This document shows positions 23,024 through 31,606 of a stretch of 35,741 nt of DNA, piece after piece. The notes under the pieces are model-generated. The model made no database searches. It was given only the letters and a program-made list of their open reading frames with translations, and was not told the origin of the DNA. Numbering within the stretch: position 1 is the stretch's first letter; each line of letters begins with the position of its first letter. Both the position numbers and the translations under genes were made by a program. This DNA is from Flavobacterium sp. (GTDB lineage Bacteria > Bacteroidota > Bacteroidia > Flavobacteriales > Flavobacteriaceae): positions 1-35,741 of the forward strand of contig JASLDM010000145.1 in the NCBI GenBank assembly GCA_030151565.1, written 5' to 3'.

Positions 23024-24421
23024 ATGTTGAGGCTAAAGACAATATATCGTTTTTTGTTCCTAGTGGGACTTTTTTTTATTCCTTTTAATCAGTTTGAAGG
23101 TATTGCTGCTTTAGGGGAATATAAAAATGAGGCTGCAACTTATTTTTTCCTACTAGGTTTTGTTGTTTTAGCTATAGAAACAGGCTTAAAACGCAGTTTG
23201 TCTTTACCCGTGCAAAGTACTTTGGTACAGCTCTTACTAATTTTTATAAGTTGGTGTTTTCTCACCTTTATTTTTAATTATCCCATAATTTCGGCAAGTT
23301 ATTATAAGCAAACTACGGGAGTCAATAGATTTATTCGTCAATATAGTTCTTTGTTGATCTCTACGGTAATTTTTACCATTTTATTTTGGAATAGCATACG
23401 GACGTGGAGTTTAAAAATGATTCTAATCGTTATTCGAAGAATCTTTTTTTGTAGCTTACTCTTTGTATTTACTTATGGATTTATAGAGACACTAATCGCT
23501 GTTTATGGTTTTTACAATTTATTGCCCGTTTTAAAACTGTTTGATTATTTCCCTTTTGTCAATACAACGATTGAAGTAGGAGCACGAATTTCTTCTATCT
23601 CTTATGAAGTACCAGCGCTTGGTAATTATTTAATCACCATTTCGGGGTGGATGTTTAGTTATATGCTCACTTCAAAAAATGTATTTCAACGCTATTTACC
23701 TACTTTTTTTGTTTTCTTCTTGATGTATTTTTCTGGATCCAGAACCGCCTTGATAATTGTTACCATTCAATTTGTCGTTTTTATATTAATCTTGTTGAAC
23801 GAAGGTACTTATCGAAAAAAAATGTTGCTTACTTTTAAGCTCCTCATTCCTGTTTTCTTTGTTTTGTTTCTCGTAAAAGGAACTACAATTACCAATGCAT
23901 TTTTAGATAAAATAGAAACTATTAATTTTTCAAAAAACTTGAAGCACAATATATCTAATCAAACCCGATTTGGTATGCAATATGCTTCGTTACAGGTTTT
24001 TAAAGAACATCCGATAACAGGAGTCGGTTTTGGGCAAGAAACATATCATAAAATTAAGCACTATCCTTATTGGGCAAAGCGGAATAATTATGAATTTCCG
24101 GAATGGTATGAAAACCAATCATTAAAATCATTTCCACCAGCATATAATTTATATACACGATTACTTGCTGAGGTTGGATTTATTGGCTTTTGTCTTTTTT
24201 TCTTTTTGGTTTTCTTGACAATATATGGGGCAAATTATTATTTGAAACGTACTTCTGGTTTAGAAAAAGCTTTGGCAAGTGTTTTATTAGTGTCGTTTGT
24301 TGGACTATCTTTGAATTGGCTTCAAATGGACTTCTTTAGACAATATGGTTTTTGGCTTTGTTTGTGTATTTTAATTTTGATGCAGCAAAAAGCATTATCC
24401 CAACAAATTAAAGATAAATAA
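23024..24421 (+). CDS. O-antigen ligase / polymerase-like membrane protein (Wzy/WaaL family), copy 1
   Basis: A 465-residue protein with about ten or more hydrophobic segments across its length. The large loop between late helices contains GVGFGQETYHKIK and, at the next membrane entry, YNLYTRLLAEVGFIGF. This resembles the conserved HN-x-x-L...GxxG region of the Wzy_C/O-antigen-ligase family. Members either polymerise repeat units or ligate finished chains to lipid A-core on the periplasmic side; the sequence does not tell which. It overlaps the start of the next gene by 1 bp (TAATG), so the two are coupled. Confidence 0.85.
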   Translation: MLRLKTIYRFLFLVGLFFIPFNQFEGIAALGEYKNEAATYFFLLGFVVLAIETGLKRSLSLPVQSTLVQLLLIFISWCFLTFIFNYPIISASYYKQTTGVNRFIRQYSSLLISTVIFTILFWNSIRTWSLKMILIVIRRIFFCSLLFVFTYGFIETLIAVYGFYNLLPVLKLFDYFPFVNTTIEVGARISSISYEVPALGNYLITISGWMFSYMLTSKNVFQRYLPTFFVFFLMYFSGSRTALIIVTIQFVVFILILLNEGTYRKKMLLTFKLLIPVFFVLFLVKGTTITNAFLDKIETINFSKNLKHNISNQTRFGMQYASLQVFKEHPITGVGFGQETYHKIKHYPYWAKRNNYEFPEWYENQSLKSFPPAYNLYTRLLAEVGFIGFCLFFFLVFLTIYGANYYLKRTSGLEKALASVLLVSFVGLSLNWLQMDFFRQYGFWLCLCILILMQQKALSQQIKDK

Positions 24422-25209
24422 TGAGTGAAATAGTACTTTTAATACCCCATTTTAACGCTGTAGAGGAGTTGTATGCTACTTTAAAGACGTTGGATGAAAC
24501 TATTGCTATGGATTTATTAGTTGTAGACGATGGTAGCCTCATAAAGCCAGATTTAATTTATTTGAAAGATCATTTTACTTTTGGAAAAGTATTTTTAGAG
24601 GTTTTGCCAAATAATCAAGGTATTGAATGTGCTTTAAATCACGGATTGCGTTGGATTGAAAAAAAGGACTATGCTTATATCGGGAGATTGGATTGTGGCG
24701 ATTTTTGTAAGAAAGATAAATTTGCCAAGCAATTGAAGCAATTTCGAGAAGATAAAGAGCTTTTATTGTTAGGAACGTGGGCAAATGTGATGGATGAAAA
24801 AGGAGCTTTATTATATGAATTAAAACACCCTATAAACCTGTCTGAAATAGCTAAGAAGATGTATTTAAACAACTGTTTTGTGCATCCGTCTGTTGTATTT
24901 AGAAAAACTGTAATTGAGCGGGTGGGGTATTATCCTGAGAATTATGCATCAGCAGAGGATTTTGGATATTTCTTTAAAATAATGAAGATTGGGAAAGTAG
25001 CTAATTACCCTGAGATTTTATTGGATTATGTAGTTTCGGAACAATCTATTTCAACACAAAAGAGAAAGCAACAGATAGAAAGTAGAATTCAAATTATTCG
25101 AAAAAACTTTTATTTAGGATACTATCCGATAGTCGGGATTTTCCGAAACTTCCTTCTTTTATACACATCAAGGGCTTTGATAGAAAAAATAAAAACAAAA
25201 ATTAGATGA
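24421..25209 (+). CDS. Glycosyltransferase family 2
   Basis: A 262-residue GT-A fold enzyme. LLIPHFNAVEELYATLKTL (6-24) and LLVVDDGS (32-39) form the nucleotide-sugar site, and IGRLDCGDFCKKDKF (88-102) holds the metal-binding DxxD. NNCFVHPSVVFRK and SAEDFGYFFK are typical of GT2 acceptor and catalytic regions (ED pair). The C-terminus (FRNFLLLYTSRALIEKIKTKIR) is basic and may touch the membrane. It adds one sugar to the lipid-linked repeat unit; donor and linkage are unknown. Both neighbours overlap it by a few bases. Confidence 0.92.
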   Translation: MSEIVLLIPHFNAVEELYATLKTLDETIAMDLLVVDDGSLIKPDLIYLKDHFTFGKVFLEVLPNNQGIECALNHGLRWIEKKDYAYIGRLDCGDFCKKDKFAKQLKQFREDKELLLLGTWANVMDEKGALLYELKHPINLSEIAKKMYLNNCFVHPSVVFRKTVIERVGYYPENYASAEDFGYFFKIMKIGKVANYPEILLDYVVSEQSISTQKRKQQIESRIQIIRKNFYLGYYPIVGIFRNFLLLYTSRALIEKIKTKIR

Positions 25210-26420
25210 TGATGGCAAGAAGCGTTTCACAATCAAACATTCAGATGACCTATGATGGTTTATTTGGCTTATTTGTCGTTTTTGTGGTTTGTGATTTTAT
25301 GATTGCTAATCTTGTAATGCTTGCCTTAGCGCCCTTGTTTTTATTTCGATGGAAAGAATATAAAAGTGTGATTTTAGAAAAGATAAAACAGCCTGCTTTT
25401 GTGGTTTTTTTTACGTTTGTTTTTTATGCATATTTACGTTTGGTAGTTATAGGTTCCTTTGACGAGAAAATTTTTAGATTGTTGATTCTTCCGCTGCTTG
25501 TAATGCTTCTTTCGTTTCAAATAAAGGAGTGGAATTATAGTTATTTAGGATTTATTGGTGCTGCTTTTGTAATGAGTTTATGGGGTCTTTTTAATATAGT
25601 ACATCGTTATATGTATGACGGAATTTACGATATGACTTCGGGTTCAATTATAAATGAATTGCTTATTGTACAAAGGCCTTTCTTAGGTTTTATTTTAGTA
25701 ACGGCTTGTTTATTAAGTATTCATTTCTCCAATCTTTTAATAAAATATAGATTTATTTTTTATTTTTTAGCGGTTTTTTTTGCAAGTTATATCGTTATTA
25801 TCTCTGCAAGAATGGCTTTTTTGTCTATAGTTTTTATAGGAGTTTTATATCTGCTTTTTTATAGTAAAGTAGGTGTTTTTAAAAAGCTAATTTCTACTGC
25901 TGTATTTGTTTCCGGATTTGGACTTCTTGTCTTTTTAACACCAAGTTTGTCCAATCGATTTGTGCTTAATGAGCGCTTTGAAACCATTCAAAATCAACTT
26001 AAGGATTACGAGCCCCGTGTTACAATTTGGGAGTGCGGTTTTGGAATAATTTCCAAAGCCGATTTTAATGTGCTTTTCGGAATTGGGTCGCAAGAAGAAA
26101 TTGTTGAAGCAATGGTGGCTTGTTATGCAGGTATTCAAGATAATCTCTCTCGAAGAGATTATTTTATTGCAGAACGATTTCATTTACACAATCAGTTTCT
26201 CGATACTTACGCGATGTTTGGCTTGATTGGATTAGTTCTTTTTATATCTTATTTCGCACTGATTTTTTTAAAAAATAAGAGTTCTTTTATTCCTACCGCT
26301 ATTTTAGTTTCAATACTTAGTTTTTGTATGGTAGATTTGGTCTTCTACTTTCAAATCGGGATCTATTTATTTGCAATTCTTTCTGTTTTTTGTCTGAATT
26401 TTAAGCAAGCGTCTTCATAG
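25206..26420 (+). CDS. O-antigen ligase / polymerase-like membrane protein (Wzy/WaaL family), copy 2
   Basis: A 404-residue polytopic protein with about ten hydrophobic stretches. The signature loop is clear: WECGFGIISKADFNVLFGIG, then RFHLHNQFLDTYAMFGLIG, with the HN and GLIG of the Wzy_C/O-antigen ligase family. It is more canonical than the copy at 23024. The start has three adjacent ATG codons (25206, 25209, 25212), any of which may be used; the first overlaps the GT2 stop. Its last 58 bases overlap, convergently, the end of the leftward GT4 gene. Confidence 0.86.
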   Translation: MMMARSVSQSNIQMTYDGLFGLFVVFVVCDFMIANLVMLALAPLFLFRWKEYKSVILEKIKQPAFVVFFTFVFYAYLRLVVIGSFDEKIFRLLILPLLVMLLSFQIKEWNYSYLGFIGAAFVMSLWGLFNIVHRYMYDGIYDMTSGSIINELLIVQRPFLGFILVTACLLSIHFSNLLIKYRFIFYFLAVFFASYIVIISARMAFLSIVFIGVLYLLFYSKVGVFKKLISTAVFVSGFGLLVFLTPSLSNRFVLNERFETIQNQLKDYEPRVTIWECGFGIISKADFNVLFGIGSQEEIVEAMVACYAGIQDNLSRRDYFIAERFHLHNQFLDTYAMFGLIGLVLFISYFALIFLKNKSSFIPTAILVSILSFCMVDLVFYFQIGIYLFAILSVFCLNFKQASS

Positions 26421-27499
26421 ATTTTTAGCATTTTTTGAAAGTTTTTTTCCGAGTCAAAGTTTTCAAGAACCGTATTATAAGATGCAAGTCCCATTTTATC
26501 TATTTCTAATTTAGTTTCAAACTTTTTTAATAGAGGAAGTGTATCGTCTGCGGATGTAAATAAATAACCATTATTTCCATTTTCAACAAGATCTCTATTG
26601 CCAACAATATCAGTTGCGACGATGGGTTTTTTTAAAGCCATTGCTTCTAAAACTGCGATGGGAAGTCCCTCCCATAGAGAGGTTTGAATATAAACATCCA
26701 ATTGATTAAGAAGTGGTAATATCTCCAAATTATTTGTATTCCAACCTGTTATTTTAATATTTGGAGCTGTTAATTGAGCTCGATTTTCTCCATCTCCAAT
26801 CCATACAAAGTCATATTGCGGATGTAAAATTGCAATTTGATTAAATAGTTCAGGATTTTTTTGCGGGAGAATTCTTCCTAAAGTTCCAAAAGTCAGTCGC
26901 TTATTTGAATGTGGAACGCTATAAGTACTAATTTGTTCAAAGTTGATTCCATTATTTACGAGTAGTGAGTTTCCAATTTTTTGGGCAATATCAAATTCAG
27001 ATTTTCCACAAGCAATTGTAGTACCACCAAAAAATCTTTGGGTATATTTTTCGATGTTATAAAAAAGTATTCGTTTATTTTTAGAGGTATCTAGTTTGAG
27101 AAAGGAATATCCGTGAGGAGTATAAAAAAGGGGTACTTTTAGACGTGCTAATGCGCTAGCCCAACGACCAATAACACTTGCTTTAGAAGAGTGAAGGTGA
27201 ATGATATTGGGTTGAATCTGTAAAAGAAGATCACGAATTTTTAAAGTTGCTTTTAAATCTTGAAAAGGCGCTAAGTTTCGTTCCATTTCTACTTCAATTA
27301 AGTGAATGTTTTCCGGAAAATCGGCACGTATTTTATCGCGATTGATTTCTTTTCTTTTTCCGCTATATATCAGGTAAATAGTTTTTCCTTCTTGTTGATC
27401 TAAAAACTGTAATAAAGCCTTGAAATAAGTATAGACACCGCCTCCTAAAGCTTCGATTATGTAAACGACTTTCACTTTTTTAATGACAAAATAAGACAT
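26363..27499 (-). CDS. Glycosyltransferase family 4
   Basis: A 378-residue GT-B fold enzyme. The N-terminal domain has VYIIEALGGGVYTYFKAL (12-29) and IIHLHSSKASVIGRW (99-113). The C-terminal domain has FGTLGRILPQKNPELF (204-219), WIGDGENRAQL and the donor-binding E-x7-E, Glu277 to Glu285, in WEGLPIAVLEAM. It would add a sugar from a nucleotide donor during repeat-unit assembly. It is the only gene of the locus on the minus strand. The last dozen residues (FRQKTERIANK) are encoded inside the 3' end of the convergent Wzy-like gene. Confidence 0.93.
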   Translation of the reverse strand: MSYFVIKKVKVVYIIEALGGGVYTYFKALLQFLDQQEGKTIYLIYSGKRKEINRDKIRADFPENIHLIEVEMERNLAPFQDLKATLKIRDLLLQIQPNIIHLHSSKASVIGRWASALARLKVPLFYTPHGYSFLKLDTSKNKRILFYNIEKYTQRFFGGTTIACGKSEFDIAQKIGNSLLVNNGINFEQISTYSVPHSNKRLTFGTLGRILPQKNPELFNQIAILHPQYDFVWIGDGENRAQLTAPNIKITGWNTNNLEILPLLNQLDVYIQTSLWEGLPIAVLEAMALKKPIVATDIVGNRDLVENGNNGYLFTSADDTLPLLKKFETKLEIDKMGLASYNTVLENFDSEKNFQKMLKIYEDACLKFRQKTERIANK

Positions 27500-27568
27500 T
27501 ATTTTTTAATAAAACATCAATAATTGGAGTTATAAATTGAATCGATAAGTGTTTTAAAAAAACAATTG

Positions 27569-27576
27569 TAACTTTG
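27569..27576 (+). promoter_or_regulatory. Promoter -7 element very close to the SDR start codon
   Basis: TAACTTTG, a perfect TAnnTTTG, ends only 5 bp before the ATG at 27582. Transcription starting about 5-7 bp downstream would give a leaderless or nearly leaderless mRNA. Confidence 0.5.
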
Positions 27577-27581
27577 TATCT

Positions 27582-28565
27582 ATGAAACGAATATTGATCA
27601 CTGGCGCAGCGGGATTTTTAGGATCTCATCTTTGCGATCGCTTTATTGCAGAAGGATACCACGTTATTGGTATGGATAATCTTATTACAGGTGATTTAAA
27701 GAATATAGCGCACTTGTTTGCTTTAGAAAATTTTGAATTCTACCATCACGATGTGACTAAGTTTGTTTTTATACCTGGTACACTAGATTATATTTTGCAC
27801 TTTGCATCGCCTGCAAGTCCCATAGATTATTTAAAAATCCCAATTCAAACATTAAAGGTTGGATCTTTAGGTACACACAATCTATTAGGATTGGCTAGAG
27901 TTAAAAAGGCGCGTATTTTAATAGCTTCGACTTCTGAAGTGTATGGAGATCCCTTAGTGCATCCACAAACGGAAGAGTATTTTGGTAATGTAAATACCAT
28001 TGGACCTCGAGGGGTTTATGATGAAGCTAAACGCTTTCAAGAATCAATGACAATGGCCTATCATACGTTTCATAACTTAGAAACTAGAATTGTTCGTATT
28101 TTCAATACTTACGGACCTCGAATGCGATTGAATGATGGTCGTGTAATTCCTGCATTTATTGGACAAGCACTACGTGGAGAACCTTTAACTATTTTTGGTA
28201 ATGGTGAGCAAACGCGTTCTTTTTGCTATATAGACGATCAAGTAGAAGGAATATACAGACTATTGCTGTCTGATTACGCTTTGCCAGTAAACATTGGAAA
28301 TCCTGATGAAATTTCGATAAATGATTTTGCTCAAGAAATTATAAAATTAACTCAAAGCAAGCAAACTATTATTTATAAGGATTTACCAGAAAATGATCCA
28401 CTTCAACGCTGTCCGGATATTACAAAAGCTAAAGAACTTTTGGGATGGACACCCAAAGTAAGTAGAGCAGAAGGAATGAAAAAAACCTATGACTATTTCA
28501 AGGATTTTACAACGACAGAATTGTTAAAAGAAGAACATAAAGATTTTTCAAAATACATTTACTAG
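27582..28565 (+). CDS. NAD-dependent epimerase/dehydratase, UDP-glucuronate decarboxylase-like
   Basis: A 327-residue extended SDR. The NAD-binding motif is ITGAAGFLGSHLCDR (residues 6-20), and HFASPASPIDYLKIPIQT (73-90) is typical of UDP-xylose synthases. The active site has ASTSEVYGDP (115-124) with Y146/K150 in GPRGVYDEAKRF. IFNTYGPRM and SFCYIDDQVEGI are conserved. The closest family I recognise is UXS (UDP-glucuronate to UDP-xylose), but GPRGVYDEAKRF differs from the usual GPRSCYDEGKR, so a related decarboxylase or epimerase is possible. The stop codon overlaps the GTG of the next gene. Confidence 0.87.
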   Translation: MKRILITGAAGFLGSHLCDRFIAEGYHVIGMDNLITGDLKNIAHLFALENFEFYHHDVTKFVFIPGTLDYILHFASPASPIDYLKIPIQTLKVGSLGTHNLLGLARVKKARILIASTSEVYGDPLVHPQTEEYFGNVNTIGPRGVYDEAKRFQESMTMAYHTFHNLETRIVRIFNTYGPRMRLNDGRVIPAFIGQALRGEPLTIFGNGEQTRSFCYIDDQVEGIYRLLLSDYALPVNIGNPDEISINDFAQEIIKLTQSKQTIIYKDLPENDPLQRCPDITKAKELLGWTPKVSRAEGMKKTYDYFKDFTTTELLKEEHKDFSKYIY

Positions 28566-29908
28566 TGTTAGAACATAAGCAAGGACGTTATTCAAAATAT
28601 TTAAAACCTTTTTCTTTACTACTCAATTTAGTAATTCTTAATGGACTTGCTTATTGGATATTTCCTGATTTTGAAGAGAAAGAATATTTTTTAATGTTCT
28701 TATCTTTTTCATGGATTTTTGGAGCTTGGATAACATCTTTCAACGATATTTATAGGCACACATCATTTAATGAACTACTAAGTAAAACAGTAAAACAGTT
28801 TTGTATTCAATTTGTTTTTTTAACTGCTTACAACGGTTTCTTTGCTCGTTTTGCCGAAGCAAATCACTTTATTAAATATGTTCTAATAAGCTTTATCTGT
28901 ATCAGTTCGTTACAGATTACAATTTATTTTTTGGTTCGTTATTTTAGAATAAAATTAGGAGGTAATTTTAGGAATGTCATTTTTATAGGTGATGCGCCCG
29001 AAGTTACTGAATTAGAACACCTTTTTAAAAATGAAACCAAATTTGGATACCGCATCCTTAATACATTTGCTTCCTTAGAAAACTTAGACGCTATTAAAGA
29101 GGATATTTTATATCAAGGCATTGATGAAATTTACTTGAGTTATACATTGCTGTCTGATCAAAATGCGACGGAGTTGTTGTTTTTTGCAGACAATCATCTT
29201 AAAATAGTAAAATATATTCCCTCAGATCAAGTTTTGCTTCAAAGTAGTTTTAAAGTTGATTATTATGATTTAATTCCTGTAATCCCTCGATTGTATATTC
29301 CTTTGGATAAAATGTATAATCGAATGATAAAAAGAGGCTTTGATATTGTTTTTTCCCTTTTAGTAATTGTTTTTATTTTATCTTGGTTAACACCTGTTTT
29401 GGCGATATTAATCAAATTAGAGTCCAAAGGACCTGTTTTTTTTAAACAAATTCGTACAGGTATTCACGAGTCAGAATTTGTTTGTTATAAGTTTCGATCG
29501 ATGTATATAAATGCAGAATCTGAGAGCCAACAAGCTAGCCGAGAAGATATTCGAATTACAAAAGTCGGCCGGTTTATAAGAAAAACAAGTTTAGATGAGT
29601 TTCCTCAGTTTATCAATGTTTTAATAGGGAATATGTCTGTTGTAGGCCCTAGACCACATATGGTTTCTTTTACTGAGATGTATTCCAAAAAAGTAAATCG
29701 TTTTGTTTTGCGACATTTGATCAAACCAGGAATTACCGGAATGGCACAAACACACGGATATCGCGGAGAGATAAATTGTGATCGAGATATTGTTAATCGT
29801 TTTAAATACGATTTGTTTTACATTGAAAACTGGAGTACTTTTTTAGATATCAAAATTATATATCTCACGATTATTAATCTGCTTAAAGGCGAAGAGAAAG
29901 CCTATTAA
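28565..29908 (+). CDS. Initiating sugar transferase (WcaJ/poly-PHPT family)
   Basis: A 447-residue protein with a GTG start overlapping the previous stop (TAGTG). Four N-terminal hydrophobic segments and a central Rossmann-like CoA-binding-type region (NVIFIGDAPEVTELEHLF) precede the catalytic sugar transferase domain from about residue 255. That domain has KRGFDIVFSLLVIVF (membrane hairpin), GPVFFKQIRTG, CYKFRSMY, TSLDEFPQFINVL, MSVVGPRPH and KPGITGMAQTHGYRGE. It moves a hexose-1-phosphate from a UDP-sugar to undecaprenyl phosphate, starting repeat-unit synthesis. It is the last gene of the locus. Confidence 0.94.
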   Translation: MLEHKQGRYSKYLKPFSLLLNLVILNGLAYWIFPDFEEKEYFLMFLSFSWIFGAWITSFNDIYRHTSFNELLSKTVKQFCIQFVFLTAYNGFFARFAEANHFIKYVLISFICISSLQITIYFLVRYFRIKLGGNFRNVIFIGDAPEVTELEHLFKNETKFGYRILNTFASLENLDAIKEDILYQGIDEIYLSYTLLSDQNATELLFFADNHLKIVKYIPSDQVLLQSSFKVDYYDLIPVIPRLYIPLDKMYNRMIKRGFDIVFSLLVIVFILSWLTPVLAILIKLESKGPVFFKQIRTGIHESEFVCYKFRSMYINAESESQQASREDIRITKVGRFIRKTSLDEFPQFINVLIGNMSVVGPRPHMVSFTEMYSKKVNRFVLRHLIKPGITGMAQTHGYRGEINCDRDIVNRFKYDLFYIENWSTFLDIKIIYLTIINLLKGEEKAY

Positions 29909-29969
29909 AAGCAAAATAATTTAAAGGTTGCAATCTCAATCATATTTTCTTTTTTAGCTAAAATATAGC

Positions 29970-29977
29970 TATTTTTG
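29970..29977 (+). promoter_or_regulatory. Promoter -7 element for purD
   Basis: TATTTTTG (TAnnTTTG), 26 bp before the purD ATG. Confidence 0.5.
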
Positions 29978-30003
29978 AAGCTTAATTACAAACAACACAA
30001 TTC

Positions 30004-31275
30004 ATGAAAATTTTATTATTAGGATCTGGAGGTAGAGAGCATGCTTTTGCTTGGAAAATGCTTCAGAGTCCAAATTGTACGGCTTTATTTGTTGCGCCTG
30101 GTAATGCGGGTACTGAACAAATAGCAACCAATGTAGCTATTAATCCAACAGATTTTGAAGCAGTAAAGAAATTTGCATTAGAGAATCAGATCGAAATGGT
30201 GGTTGTAGGGCCTGAAGATCCTTTGGTTCAAGGAATTTATGATTTCTTTATTCAAGATGCTCAAATTAGTCATATTCCTGTAATTGGTCCTTCAAAAGAG
30301 GCAGCACAATTGGAGGGAAGTAAGGAGTACGCGAAAGAGTTTCTAGAAAACAACAACATACCTACTGCTGCTTACAAGAGTTTTACAAAGGATACTTTGG
30401 CAGATGGATATTTATTTTTAGAGAGTTTAAAAGCACCTTATGTTTTGAAAGCAGATGGATTGGCTGCTGGAAAAGGAGTTGTTATTTTAAACGATTTGGA
30501 GGAGGCTAAGGCTGAATTAAACCAAATGTTGGTAGATGCTAAATTTGGAGATGCAAGTTCTAAAGTTGTTATCGAAGAATTTTTGGATGGTATAGAGTTG
30601 AGTTGTTTTGTATTAACAGACGGTAAATCGTATAAAATATTACCAACAGCAAAAGATTACAAGCGTATTGGTGAAGGAGATCAAGGGCTTAATACAGGAG
30701 GTATGGGGGCTGTTTCTCCAGTTCCTTTTGCGGATGCTGTTTTAATGGAAAAAATTGAAACCCGTATTGTTAAACCTACTATTGAAGGGTTTAAAAAAGG
30801 AGGTTTAGTTTATAAAGGGTTTGTGTTTATTGGATTGATTAAAGTTGGTGATGAGCCTTATGTTATCGAATATAACGTACGTATGGGAGATCCGGAAACC
30901 GAAGTTGTGTTACCACGCATTCAATCTGATTTAGTAGCGTTATTTCAAGCCGTTGCAAATGAAACATTGGCAGCGCAAACTTTAGAAATTGATCCTAGAA
31001 CAGCAACAACCGTTATGCTTGTTTCTGGAGGTTATCCAGAGGACTATGAAAAAGGTAAAGTAATTACGGGGCTTAATAATGTGAATGAATCTTTAGTGTT
31101 TCATGCTGGAACAGCAATGAAAAACAAAGAAGTAGTTACCAATGGAGGTAGAGTTTTGGCTGTAACTTCTTTTGGAGAAAACTTTAAAGAAGCTGTAAAT
31201 CAATCTTATCAAAACATAGACGAGCTACATTTTGATAAGATGTATTTTAGAAAAGATATCGGATTCGATCTTTAA
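30004..31275 (+). CDS. purD: Phosphoribosylamine--glycine ligase
   Basis: A 423-residue GAR synthetase, second step of de novo purine synthesis (phosphoribosylamine + glycine + ATP). The N-terminal motif is LLLGSGGREHAFAWKM (residues 4-19). The ATP-grasp domain has LKADGLAAGKGVVI, EEFLDGIELSCFVLTDG and NTGGMGAVSPVPF, and the C-terminal signature is YNVRMGDPETEVVLPRI. Length is normal. Its stop codon directly abuts the stop of the convergent DUF6341 gene, with no intergenic base and no obvious terminator. Confidence 0.97.
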   Translation: MKILLLGSGGREHAFAWKMLQSPNCTALFVAPGNAGTEQIATNVAINPTDFEAVKKFALENQIEMVVVGPEDPLVQGIYDFFIQDAQISHIPVIGPSKEAAQLEGSKEYAKEFLENNNIPTAAYKSFTKDTLADGYLFLESLKAPYVLKADGLAAGKGVVILNDLEEAKAELNQMLVDAKFGDASSKVVIEEFLDGIELSCFVLTDGKSYKILPTAKDYKRIGEGDQGLNTGGMGAVSPVPFADAVLMEKIETRIVKPTIEGFKKGGLVYKGFVFIGLIKVGDEPYVIEYNVRMGDPETEVVLPRIQSDLVALFQAVANETLAAQTLEIDPRTATTVMLVSGGYPEDYEKGKVITGLNNVNESLVFHAGTAMKNKEVVTNGGRVLAVTSFGENFKEAVNQSYQNIDELHFDKMYFRKDIGFDL

Positions 31276-31506
31276 TTATTTCAAAAATGAGTGGGCTGTT
31301 GTATCTTGCTCATCTTCTTTGTTTTCTTTGAAGATTTTCATTTGCTTTAACCAAAAAGCAAAAGCACCACAACAAATGATTATAAAAATCCAGTTGATGA
31401 TGTTAGCAGTCCACCAATTTGATAATTCCAAGTTTCTAAAAAAATCCATTGGTATAAAAAGAATTTTTTCGAAAAGGAACGCGATACCGTGAAAAAATGA
31501 AGTCAT
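31276..31506 (-). CDS. Small flavobacterial membrane protein (DUF6341-like)
   Basis: A 76-residue protein, MTSFFHGIAFLFEKILF. One clear transmembrane helix lies near residues 34-53 (ANIINWIFIIICCGAFAFWL), preceded by an amphipathic, partly hydrophobic segment (FEKILFIPMDFFRNLELSNWW), and the charged tail ENKEDEQDTTAHSFLK. From memory the ELSNWW core and DEQDTTAHSFLK tail match DUF6341, which in flavobacteria sits between purD and a DUF6427 gene as here. The function is unknown. A TATTTTTG on the minus strand (31587-31594) may be its promoter. Confidence 0.82.
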   Translation of the reverse strand: MTSFFHGIAFLFEKILFIPMDFFRNLELSNWWTANIINWIFIIICCGAFAFWLKQMKIFKENKEDEQDTTAHSFLK

Positions 31507-31606
31507 TTTACTTTATTTTATGAATTAAGTATTAGTTCGAGTCGATTTTTAAGTGTCATGAAAAAGTAGACACCAAATATCATGTACAAAAATATAAAAT
31601 ATATAG

